Shown here one piece after another: positions 15,073 to 21,581 of a stretch of 34,381 bases of DNA. The stretch is from Caballeronia glebae (GTDB taxonomy: Bacteria > Pseudomonadota > Gammaproteobacteria > Burkholderiales > Burkholderiaceae): positions 1-34,381 of the forward strand of contig NZ_FCOJ02000072.1 of the NCBI RefSeq assembly GCF_001545035.1. Reading direction: 5' to 3'. The position numbers were made by a program, and so were the translations under genes. Position 1 is the stretch's first letter. Every line of letters begins with the position of its first letter. The notes beneath the pieces are model-generated. The model ran no database searches. It was not told the origin of the DNA and saw only the letters and a program-made list of their open reading frames with translations.

Positions 15073-15702
15073 ATGAGCCTGCATCTCTGGTGGCTGTTCG
15101 TCGCCACTGTCTTCGTCGTATCCGCGATTCCCGGTCCTAACATGCTGCTCGTCATGACGCACGGCGCGCGGCATGGCATCAGGCGTTCGACGGCCACCAT
15201 GGCCGGCTGTCTGACGGCGCTCGTCATCATGTTGTCGGTGTCGGCGGCGGGCCTGGGCGTGTTTCTCGACGCGTGGCCGCGCCTCTTCGACACGCTGCGT
15301 CTGGCCGGCGCGGCATATCTCGTCTGGCTCGGCGTGAAAAGCTGGCGCGCGAAAGCGGCCGCGGTCGACGTCCGCGACGAAACCGGCGGCGCGCATTCTT
15401 TCAAACGCTCCACGCTCTTTCGCAACGGCTTTCTCGTCGCGAGCAGCAATCCGAAGGCGATCCTTTTCGCGGCGGCGCTTCTGCCGCAGTTCATCGACGC
15501 AAGCCGGCCGGTGCTGCCGCAATTCGCGCTGCTCGTGTCGACGTTCGCAGTCATCGAGGTGAGCTGGTACGCCGTGTACGCGGGACTCGGCGCGCGCATC
15601 GGCGACAAGCTGAAAAGCGCGAGCGTCGCGCAGGCGTTCAACCGGCTGACGGGCGGCGTGTTCGTCGGCTTCGGCGCGATGATGGCGCTCGTGCGCCACT
15701 GA
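15073..15702 (+). CDS. LysE family amino-acid exporter
   Basis: A 209-residue membrane protein with about six hydrophobic segments and the LysE/RhtB pattern: FVVSAIPGPNMLLVMTHGARHG near the N-terminus, GAAYLVWLGVKSWR, and FRNGFLVASSNPKAILFAAALLPQFID in the middle. It likely exports an amino acid or related small metabolite across the inner membrane. The ATG at 15073 gives the usual N-terminal length; an in-frame ATG at 15040 adds 11 residues (MRIPFLLRHAA) and cannot be excluded, as neither has a clear ribosome binding site. It lies 95 bases after the dehydrogenase gene on the same strand. Confidence 0.87.
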   Translation: MSLHLWWLFVATVFVVSAIPGPNMLLVMTHGARHGIRRSTATMAGCLTALVIMLSVSAAGLGVFLDAWPRLFDTLRLAGAAYLVWLGVKSWRAKAAAVDVRDETGGAHSFKRSTLFRNGFLVASSNPKAILFAAALLPQFIDASRPVLPQFALLVSTFAVIEVSWYAVYAGLGARIGDKLKSASVAQAFNRLTGGVFVGFGAMMALVRH

Positions 15703-15867
15703 CGCTGCCAAACGTCTGCATGAACGGGTGCGGGAGTTGCTTCTGGTTTGCAGTGCTTCATTCGCTTTCGAACATACATGCGCGGATCGCGGGCGCATAG
15801 TCGCGCCGTCACGCTCGTCCAATTCGCGGCGAAACGAGAAGAACTAGCTAAAAAAGGGAGGCGCCTC

Positions 15868-16308
15868 ATGCATCTGACTGGCCGACGCGCCGCGCTGAGT
15901 TCGCTTCTGCCGCTTTGCTTCGCGGTGCTGGCGACGACTTGCGCACGCGCCGACGACACGCCAAACCCGTGCGATACGCTCAAGCGGATCGTGTCCCCCG
16001 CGCCGAATTTTTCATCGCTTTCGGCATTCGACGGCCGCGCGATCGCGCTGCCCTACGGCGACGACGCGAAGTGCGCCGCATCGCAGACCAACTATCGATG
16101 CACGTGGACGCCGCGCAGCGGCTCCAGCGCCGACGCGCTGCAGGGCGTCGCGGCGGATATCGCATCGTGCCTGCCCGACGCGACGCACGACCAGAATTCG
16201 CCCGCGCGCCAGCATTTCTATCTGGGCGCACGCGGCGCGCGCACCGAGATCACGGCGGCGCAGGCGGGATCGAACACGCTGAAACTCGAAATTTACGGTT
16301 CCCGGTGA
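15868..16308 (+). CDS. exported protein, function unknown, coupled to a receiver gene
   Basis: A 146-residue protein with a signal peptide (MHLTGRRAALSSLLPLCFAV, cleavage after ARA near residue 28). The mature part has four Cys (NPCDTL, AKCAAS, YRCTW, ASCLP), likely forming two disulfides in the periplasm, and ends TLKLEIYGSR. I do not recognise the family. GGGAGG lies six bases before the ATG. The receiver gene begins 7 bases after this stop, so the two are probably one operon, an unusual pairing of a secreted protein with a cytoplasmic single-domain regulator. Confidence 0.75.
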   Translation: MHLTGRRAALSSLLPLCFAVLATTCARADDTPNPCDTLKRIVSPAPNFSSLSAFDGRAIALPYGDDAKCAASQTNYRCTWTPRSGSSADALQGVAADIASCLPDATHDQNSPARQHFYLGARGARTEITAAQAGSNTLKLEIYGSR

Positions 16309-16315
16309 GGCCATT

Positions 16316-16681
16316 GTGAGCAAGCGCATCCTCATAGCCGATGACGACGACGATGCGCTCGCCGGCCTCGCGAATCTGCTGACCGGCATGGGCTACGAAG
16401 TCGCGCTCGCGGGAGACGGCGCACAAGCCGTCGAAGTCGCCGTGCAGTTCGACCCGGAAGTGGTGATCCTCGATCTCGGCATGCCGCTCGTCGATGGGCT
16501 TTCGGCGGCGCGCCAATTGCGCAAGATGCCCAACGGCCACGCGCTGATGCTCGTCGCGCTGACCGGCTGGGGCCAGCCGCAGCATCGGGAAATGACGCTC
16601 GCAGCCGGTTTCGACGTGCATCTCGTCAAACCGATTTCCGCGGATCAGCTTCAGTTCATCCTGTCGATGTTGCAACCCTGA
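16316..16681 (+). CDS. stand-alone response regulator receiver domain
   Basis: 121 residues forming a single CheY-like receiver: RILIADDDDDALAGL, phospho-acceptor D53 in VILDLGMPLVDG, T83 in VALTGWGQ, K105 in HLVKP. The start is a GTG at 16316 with GAGG six bases upstream. No output domain or kinase is present. It resembles the receiver at 6085-6480 (shared ALTGWG and AGFD-x-HL-x-KP) but the two differ widely elsewhere, so they are family members rather than a recent duplication. Confidence 0.9.
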   Translation: MSKRILIADDDDDALAGLANLLTGMGYEVALAGDGAQAVEVAVQFDPEVVILDLGMPLVDGLSAARQLRKMPNGHALMLVALTGWGQPQHREMTLAAGFDVHLVKPISADQLQFILSMLQP

Positions 16682-16725
16682 TTTCCATCGACTTGTCATG
16701 TGTCAGCGTGCCGCAACCCCCAATG

Positions 16726-16754
16726 TTGCGACGCACCAATATTCTTGATATATT
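16726..16754 (+). promoter_or_regulatory. sigma70-like promoter of a candidate sRNA
   Basis: TTGCGA (16726-16731), 17-base spacer, TATATT (16749-16754, one mismatch from consensus). It lies 44 bases after the receiver gene stop and points at the strong terminator at 16792. The -35 box overlaps the right arm of a small hairpin (CGCAAC 16712-16717 with GTTGCG 16725-16730). Confidence 0.5.
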
Positions 16755-16760
16755 TACTCC

Positions 16761-16819
16761 GTCTCCTCCATGTCTCCACTGATATGGATTCAGCCCGCCA
16801 GCTTTGGCGGGCTTTTTTT
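16761..16819 (+). ncRNA. candidate small regulatory RNA (about 60 nt)
   Basis: The stretch between the promoter-like boxes at 16726-16754 and the intrinsic terminator would give a ~60-nt transcript. Its 5' part is pyrimidine-rich and contains CTCCTCC (16763-16769), complementary to Shine-Dalgarno sequences, and its 3' end is a 9-bp stem with a four-base loop and seven T. No open frame with a ribosome binding site fits inside. The alternative is that the terminator merely ends the 15868-16681 operon. The sRNA call is inference from layout. Confidence 0.4.
16792..16819 (+). terminator. strong intrinsic terminator
   Basis: Stem AGCCCGCCA (16792-16800) with TGGCGGGCT (16805-16813), loop GCTT, and a run of seven T at 16813-16819. 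Confidence 0.92.
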
Positions 16820-16859
16820 CGTCCCTGCGTCGCGATATTGCGGCGCGACGACAAAAGCA

Positions 16860-16895
16860 AAAAGGCCGATCCGCCTCGCGGCGAATCGGCCTTTT
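16860..16895 (-). terminator. argC terminator (bidirectional form)
   Basis: An 11-bp perfect stem AAAAGGCCGAT (16860-16870) with ATCGGCCTTTT (16885-16895) and a 14-base loop. On the minus strand it is followed by a T-rich stretch (TTTTTGCTTTTG) 21 bases after the argC stop. Confidence 0.9.
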
Positions 16896-16915
16896 CGAAT
16901 ACGGATGTAGCGCGA

Positions 16916-17869
16916 TCAGCCGGCGAGACCCGCGTCCTCGTTCGCGCCAATCGCCAGATTCATGCACTGGATCGCCGCGCCCGATGCGCCCTTGCCCAGA
17001 TTGTCGAGGCGCGCGACGGTCACGAAACGCTCGTCGTTACCGAAAACGAAAATATCGACGCGATTCGTTTCATTGCACGCCTGGACATCGAAGAAGCCGG
17101 CGTCGAGATTGCTCTCGGCGTCGAAGGGCATGACGCGTATGAACGGCTCGTTGCCGTAGTACTCGGCCAGCATGTCGCGCAGGTCCTGCGGCTTCGCCTG
17201 GCGCGTGAGCTGGTCGGGCGAGAAATACGTCGTCACGGCGAGGCCCTTCAGGAACGGGCCGACGATCGGAGTGAAGATCGGCGCGCGCTTCAGACCCGTG
17301 CGCACCGACATTTCCGGCAGATGCTTGTGCGTCAGACCGAGCGCGTAAGGGCGCGGACTCATGAGCTTTTCGTCGCCGCCCGCTTCGTACTCCGCGATCA
17401 TCTTTTTGCCGCCGCCGCTGTAGCCGGTGATCGAGTAGGCGTGGGCGTTGAAATCGGCGGGCACGAGGCCGCCCGCGACGAGCGGCTGCACCGACAGGAC
17501 GAACGCGGACGCGTGGCAGCCCGGCACCGCGATGCGCTTGGACGTGCGCAGGCGCTCACGCTGCGCGCGCGAAAGCTCCGGCAGACCATACGCCCAGTCG
17601 TCCTGCGTGCGGAACGCCGTGCTGGCATCGATCATCACGGTGCGTGTGTTGTCGCGGTCGACGAGCGAAACCGATTCGCGCGACGCGACATCCGGCAGAC
17701 ACAGGAACGTCACATCCGACGCGTTGATGAGCCGGCGGCGCTCCTCCACGTCCTTGCGCTTCGCGTCCTCGATGCGCAACACCTCGATGTCACGCCTCTG
17801 CGACAGATATTCGAAAATCTTCAGGCCGGTGGTGCCTTCCTGTCCGTCGACAAATACTTTCGTGGTCAT
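16916..17869 (-). CDS. argC: N-acetyl-gamma-glutamyl-phosphate reductase
   Basis: A 317-residue enzyme that reduces N-acetylglutamyl-phosphate to the semialdehyde with NADPH in arginine synthesis. The N-terminus VFVDGQEGTTGLKIFEYL is the short (type 2) ArgC form. The catalytic Cys is C118 in IAVPGCHASAF, and the conserved SITGYSGGGKKM segment and the His-containing LTHKHLPEM segment follow. Type 2 proteins of about 310 residues are usual in proteobacteria such as Burkholderia, so the length is complete. The ATG at 17869 is preceded by GAGATCGAG. The gene stands apart from other arg genes. A strong terminator follows it. Confidence 0.93.
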   Translation of the reverse strand: MTTKVFVDGQEGTTGLKIFEYLSQRRDIEVLRIEDAKRKDVEERRRLINASDVTFLCLPDVASRESVSLVDRDNTRTVMIDASTAFRTQDDWAYGLPELSRAQRERLRTSKRIAVPGCHASAFVLSVQPLVAGGLVPADFNAHAYSITGYSGGGKKMIAEYEAGGDEKLMSPRPYALGLTHKHLPEMSVRTGLKRAPIFTPIVGPFLKGLAVTTYFSPDQLTRQAKPQDLRDMLAEYYGNEPFIRVMPFDAESNLDAGFFDVQACNETNRVDIFVFGNDERFVTVARLDNLGKGASGAAIQCMNLAIGANEDAGLAG

Positions 17870-17915
17870 CTCGATCTCGCTGGTTCATGCGGGCGCTTGC
17901 CGCAAAACCGACATT

Positions 17916-18530
17916 TTAGTGCGATTCCGAGGCGGGTTGATGTCCGTCATTTTGTACGCCGGCCCGTGCGCCGATCCAGCGCGCCGTCACGGCCGCGATG
18001 CGCGCGCCGAAAACCTTCGCCGTTTCCAGATCGCCGGCTGGCGGCGCCTCTTCCGGCGAGGCATCCGCGGGCGATTGCGTGAGCAGTCCCGTGAAGCCTC
18101 CGACGAAATTCAGGTCGTTGCGCGTGGCCGCCTTCGTGTTCGACGGCATCATGCCCGTGCCGACCCAGATCATCCCGTGCTGCATTGCCAGCGTCACGAA
18201 ATACGAGATGGTCAGGAATTTGTCGCCATTCATGTGCGCCGAATTCGTGAAACCGGCCGCGATCTTGTCCTTCCATTTCTGCGCGAACCACGGCTTCGAG
18301 CTTGCGTCGGCGAACTTCTTGAAGTCGGCGGACGGCCCGCCCATGTACGTCGGCGCGCCGAAAACGATGGCATCGGCCGCTTCGAGTTCAGCCCAGGCGG
18401 ATTCGTCGAGTTCGCCTACGGCGATGAGCTTCACGTTCGCGCCGGCGTCGGTTGCGCCGCCGAGCACGGCTTCCGCGACCTTCTTCGTGTGGCCGTAGCC
18501 GCTGTGATAAACGATGATGATGTTCGGCAT
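17916..18530 (-). CDS. flavodoxin-fold NAD(P)H:quinone oxidoreductase-like protein (WrbA-like)
   Basis: A 204-residue protein with a flavodoxin fold: the FMN phosphate loop appears as YHSGYGHTKKVAEAV (residues 8-22), then IVFGAPTYMGGPSADFKKFAD (55-75), and a GTGMMPSN segment. This matches the WrbA-like/NADPH-dependent FMN reductase group that reduces quinones by two electrons. GGGGAAACC precedes the ATG. The gene is 46 bases upstream of argC on the same strand and may be co-transcribed, though no metabolic link is evident. Confidence 0.87.
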   Translation of the reverse strand: MPNIIIVYHSGYGHTKKVAEAVLGGATDAGANVKLIAVGELDESAWAELEAADAIVFGAPTYMGGPSADFKKFADASSKPWFAQKWKDKIAAGFTNSAHMNGDKFLTISYFVTLAMQHGMIWVGTGMMPSNTKAATRNDLNFVGGFTGLLTQSPADASPEEAPPAGDLETAKVFGARIAAVTARWIGARAGVQNDGHQPASESH

Positions 18531-18655
18531 GGTTTCCCCGAGTCGGTCCGTGCGCCGCGGCCCACGCCGAGGGCGTGCCTTGCGGACGGTTCGGGCCAGT
18601 CTAGCAAAGACTATTTTTGACCGACCGGCGCGACCGCACGGTTCTCGGCGTCAAT

Positions 18656-19246
18656 CTAGCGGCCGTATGTGAAGGTGAGCTGGGCGCTCGCGATCGTCAT
18701 CGTGCGGATCTCGTGCTCGAACATCAGCGCGGGCGTGCCTTGACGCAGCCGCAGATCGGCGCTATTGAGCGCGTATACGGTCACGACGTAGCGATGCGGT
18801 TTGCCGGGCGGCGGGCAGGGGCCGCCGTAGCCGTCGGTGTCCCAGTCGTTGCGCGCCTCGATCGCGCCCATCTTGCGCAACGCGCCCGAGGCGCTCGCAT
18901 TGTTCGACAGGCGATCCGTGCCGACGGGAATGCCGGCGACCGCCCAGTGCCACCAGCCGCGCCCGGGCGCATCGGGATCGAAGACGGTCACGGCGAAGCT
19001 GCGCGCGTTCGCGGGCGCGCCGTGCCAGGAAATCTGCGGTGAGCGGTTGCCGCCCTTGCACTCGGACTGGTCGAAAAGCAGATCGCGCCCGATGGTCTTG
19101 CCGGGCGCGAGATCCGTGCTGGTCACGGTGAAGGCGGGATCGGCCGCGGCCGCGCGCGAAATGGCGAAAACCGCTGCCGCTAGGGCGATGAACAGTACTG
19201 ATACGACATGGCCAGTCGAACTCACGCGTCGGGCGGTGAGGCGCAT
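18656..19246 (-). CDS. periplasmic PEBP-family protein (YbhB/YbcL type)
   Basis: A 196-residue protein with a signal peptide of about 35 residues (MRLTARRVSS... to RAAAADP). The mature domain is a phosphatidylethanolamine-binding/Raf kinase inhibitor-like fold: FTVTSTDLAPG, GGNRSPQISWHGAPANARSFAVTVFDPDAP with the DPDAP ligand-site motif, WWHWAVAGIP, GYGGPCPPPGKPHRYVVTVYAL. Bacterial members are of uncertain function. The ribosome binding site AGGA sits exactly in the loop of a 6-bp hairpin (19250-19265). No clear terminator follows; a GC hairpin lies at 18563-18577. Confidence 0.88.
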   Translation of the reverse strand: MRLTARRVSSTGHVVSVLFIALAAAVFAISRAAAADPAFTVTSTDLAPGKTIGRDLLFDQSECKGGNRSPQISWHGAPANARSFAVTVFDPDAPGRGWWHWAVAGIPVGTDRLSNNASASGALRKMGAIEARNDWDTDGYGGPCPPPGKPHRYVVTVYALNSADLRLRQGTPALMFEHEIRTMTIASAQLTFTYGR

Positions 19247-19249
19247 GGG

Positions 19250-19265
19250 CTGAACTCCTGTTCAG
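19250..19265 (-). promoter_or_regulatory. hairpin displaying the Shine-Dalgarno sequence of the PEBP gene
   Basis: On the minus strand the leader reads CTGAAC-AGGA-GTTCAG just four bases before the ATG: a perfect 6-bp stem with the AGGA in its tetraloop. It may expose or mask the ribosome binding site. Confidence 0.4.
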
Positions 19266-19542
19266 TATCATCGCGCGTTATAGCAGCGTTTCGCTGGCCG
19301 CAACGATGTTTTTTGTCTCAGTGATGCGCTTCCTGCCAGCTTGCAGTTTAACATTGCAACAAAGCATTAAAGCTTGGAATCCTTGAGACTTAACCGATGG
19401 CGCATTTCGTGCTGATCGGTTTTGACATAGTGTAAGCAGCGCCGTGACGGCGACACGACTCCCGACTCGATTGAACAAAGAAATGAGCAATTCGATGCAG
19501 ATTCGCGCGGCAACAAAATCGACCGATATACAGGAGATGTAA

Positions 19543-20253
19543 ATGAGCCAGCGAATACAAGTCGTTATCGCCGACGATCATCCGGTGATCCTGTTTGGCG
19601 CGACGCAAGCGCTGAACAAATTCCCGGAGGTCGACGTGGTCGGGCAGGCGCGCCAGTCCACCGAACTCGTCCAGTTGCTACAGAAATTGCCCTGCGATGT
19701 CCTCGTCACTGATCTCGCCATGCCCGGCGGCTCTTACGGCGACGGCATGCCCTTGCTCGGTTATATCGGGCGGCAGTTCCCGCGGGTGAAACTCGTCGTG
19801 CTGACAATGCTCGAAAATCCGGCCTTGCTGAAACGTTTGCGCGAAGTCGGCGTGATGGCGATCATCAACAAGGCCGACGACATGAACCACATCGGCTGGG
19901 CGATCCAGCATGTGATGCGCGGGCAGGAGTACCTCGGGCCGTCGGTGAAGGCGGCGCTCGACAGCATGGGCCTTGGCGCCAACGGGCAGCAGCGCAGCGT
20001 GATCCTGTCCAAGCGCGAACTGGAGGTGGTGCGCCTGTTTGTCTCCGGCATGACAATCACCGAGATTGCGGCTCAATTGCGGCGCAGCATCAAGACAATC
20101 AGCACGCAAAAGAACACGGCGATGCGAAAACTCGGCATCGAACGCGATTCAGAATTGTTTCAATATGCGCAAAGCAATGGATTAATGAATCTCTCGGCGT
20201 ATTCGGGCGACGGCTCGCTCGACGATTCGCTACGCAATCCGAATTCGCTGTAG
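19543..20253 (+). CDS. RcsB-like LuxR-family response regulator
   Basis: A 236-residue two-domain regulator. The receiver (1-125) has D11/D12 in VIADDHPVILFG, phospho-acceptor D57 in VLVTDLAMPGGSYGDGMPLL, T88 and K110. The DNA-binding domain (155-215) is a LuxR helix-turn-helix with LSKRELEVVRLF, TEIAAQLRRSIKTISTQKNTAM and RKLGIE. The VTDLxMPG-xxYGDG stretch and the SIKTIS-x-QK helix are close to enterobacterial RcsB. No kinase or phosphorelay gene is near, so it is an orphan here. AGGAG precedes the ATG. Flanking DNA is AT-richer than the rest of the window, and an IS110 remnant lies just downstream. Confidence 0.9.
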   Translation: MSQRIQVVIADDHPVILFGATQALNKFPEVDVVGQARQSTELVQLLQKLPCDVLVTDLAMPGGSYGDGMPLLGYIGRQFPRVKLVVLTMLENPALLKRLREVGVMAIINKADDMNHIGWAIQHVMRGQEYLGPSVKAALDSMGLGANGQQRSVILSKRELEVVRLFVSGMTITEIAAQLRRSIKTISTQKNTAMRKLGIERDSELFQYAQSNGLMNLSAYSGDGSLDDSLRNPNSL

Positions 20254-20393
20254 ATTATTTCGCTTGCCGAATTAAATGTATGAGCAACCTATTTTCTGCA
20301 ACCGCGAATTGTGACCACTGAAAGTAGGGCTTTGCGAAAATGTAACTGGACTCGAAATAGGCCCACCGGAAATCGGTTGCCGAATTCGAGCAT

Positions 20394-20540
20394 AAAGCGT
20401 AAATCTGGTCGCTCGTCGCGGCGCGTTGGTGCCCAGCGCGTCGCGGGCTTGGCAGATCGCCTGGGCATCGGCGAGGTCGGTCTTGCTGCCGTCCACGAAT
20501 AACTTACAAATCGCGGCGCGATCAGACGCGTTTGATGGCC
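20394..20540 (-). pseudogene. degenerate IS110-family transposase fragment
   Basis: The minus strand carries, in two alternating frames, short stretches that match the N-terminal DEDD region of IS110 transposases: FGHQTRLIAPRFV (20505-20540 with neighbours) in one frame, then GSKTDLADAQAICQA (about 20445-20490) in another, then ERPDLRF (20394-20414) back in the first. One missing base after RFVSY would rejoin the first two parts. The rest of the transposase and the element ends are not visible, so this is an old scar, not an active element. Confidence 0.65.
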
Positions 20541-20566
20541 GAACGAAAGACGGCCTTCCGAAAAAT

Positions 20567-20604
20567 GAAATGGCCCGATCAGCGTAAGCCGATCGGGCCA
20601 TTTC
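20567..20604 (-). terminator. pyrE terminator
   Basis: A perfect 14-bp stem GAAATGGCCCGATC (20567-20580) with GATCGGGCCATTTC (20591-20604), 10-base loop. On the minus strand it runs into ATTTTTC. It lies about 56 bases after the pyrE stop. Confidence 0.8.
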
Positions 20605-20624
20605 GGTCGGGCTGACCATCTCAT

Positions 20625-20655
20625 GAAAGCCGCTGACTTCAAATCAGCGGCTTTC
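20625..20655 (-). terminator. first hairpin downstream of pyrE
   Basis: A perfect 12-bp stem GAAAGCCGCTGA (20625-20636) with TCAGCGGCTTTC (20644-20655), 7-base loop, starting 4 bases after the pyrE stop. No T-tract follows, so it may protect the mRNA 3' end rather than terminate. The true terminator is probably the next hairpin. Confidence 0.6.
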
Positions 20656-20659
20656 GCAT

Positions 20660-21346
20660 TTATTGCGGAGCGGAGGTTGCGCCGCCGTGCGCCGCCGACC
20701 ATTCCGCCGGCGCGTGCAGGAATTTCTCGACTTCATCGAGCGTCTTCGTCTCGAAATAGCCCTGTTCCTTCGCGACGCGCAGCACGTCCCACCACGTGGC
20801 GAGCGCGTGCAGATCGACGTCGATGTCCTTCAGCACCGAAACGCTCTCCTTGAAGATGTTGTAGTGGAAGAGCACGAAGCAGTGATTCACGGTCGCGCCG
20901 GCAGTGCGCAGCGCGTTGATGAAATTGATCTTGCTGCGGCTGTCGGTGGTCAGATCCTCGACCAGCAGCACGCGCTGCCCTTCGGTCAGCAAACCTTCGA
21001 TCTGCGCATTGCGGCCGAAACCCTTGGGCTTCTTGCGCACGTATTGCATCGGCACCATCAGGCGATCGGCGATCCATGCCGCGAACGGGATGCCCGCGGT
21101 CTCGCCGCCGGCGACCGCGTCGATCTGCTCGTAGCCGACGTCGCGCAGAATGGTTGCTTCGGCCATCTCCATGAGGCCGCGGCGCACGCGCGGGTAGGAA
21201 ATCAGCTTGCGGCAGTCGATATACACCGGGCTCGCCCAGCCGGACGTGAAGATGTACGGTTTTTCCGCGTTGAAGTGCACCGCCTGCACTTCGAGCAACA
21301 TCTTGGCGGTGGTGTCGGAGATCGTCTGGCGATCGAAGCCTGTCAT
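20660..21346 (-). CDS. pyrE: orotate phosphoribosyltransferase
   Basis: A 228-residue enzyme that joins orotate and PRPP to give OMP in pyrimidine synthesis. It starts MTGFDRQTISDTTAKMLLEVQAVHF. The PRPP-binding motif is VLLVEDLTTDS (127-136), the flexible catalytic loop has RKKPKGFGRNAQIEG (104-118), and SGWASPVYIDCRKLISYP (35-52) binds orotate. The ATG at 21346 has AAGGATT eight bases upstream. The further 101 open residues upstream are not part of the family. Two tandem hairpins follow the gene. Confidence 0.95.
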   Translation of the reverse strand: MTGFDRQTISDTTAKMLLEVQAVHFNAEKPYIFTSGWASPVYIDCRKLISYPRVRRGLMEMAEATILRDVGYEQIDAVAGGETAGIPFAAWIADRLMVPMQYVRKKPKGFGRNAQIEGLLTEGQRVLLVEDLTTDSRSKINFINALRTAGATVNHCFVLFHYNIFKESVSVLKDIDVDLHALATWWDVLRVAKEQGYFETKTLDEVEKFLHAPAEWSAAHGGATSAPQ

Positions 21347-21581
21347 GGGCGAATCCTTGGACTTGATATGGCGCTTGGAAAAGCGGGGAGGCGGCCGCGA
21401 GGGCCTTGGCGCATGGTTCGACGCGGAAAGAGCCGTCTTTCGACGGGCTTTTAGACGTTTCCTGCGCGCGCAGCCCGCCATTTTACCCGACGACGCGTGT
21501 CGGGGCGAATTGTTTGCGGTTGTGAAGCCGTGGCGCTCACGCGTAAACTCGCGGCGCTGCTGCGTAACTTCACTTCGCTCG

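Noticed and set aside
16770..16910. Possible small ORF starting at the ATG inside the candidate sRNA
   Set aside because: It would run through two terminators, has no ribosome binding site and gives an implausible Arg-rich product.
19278..19490. 70-codon open frame on the minus strand upstream of the RcsB-like gene
   Set aside because: No ribosome binding site and no recognisable features; it occupies the promoter region of the flanking genes.
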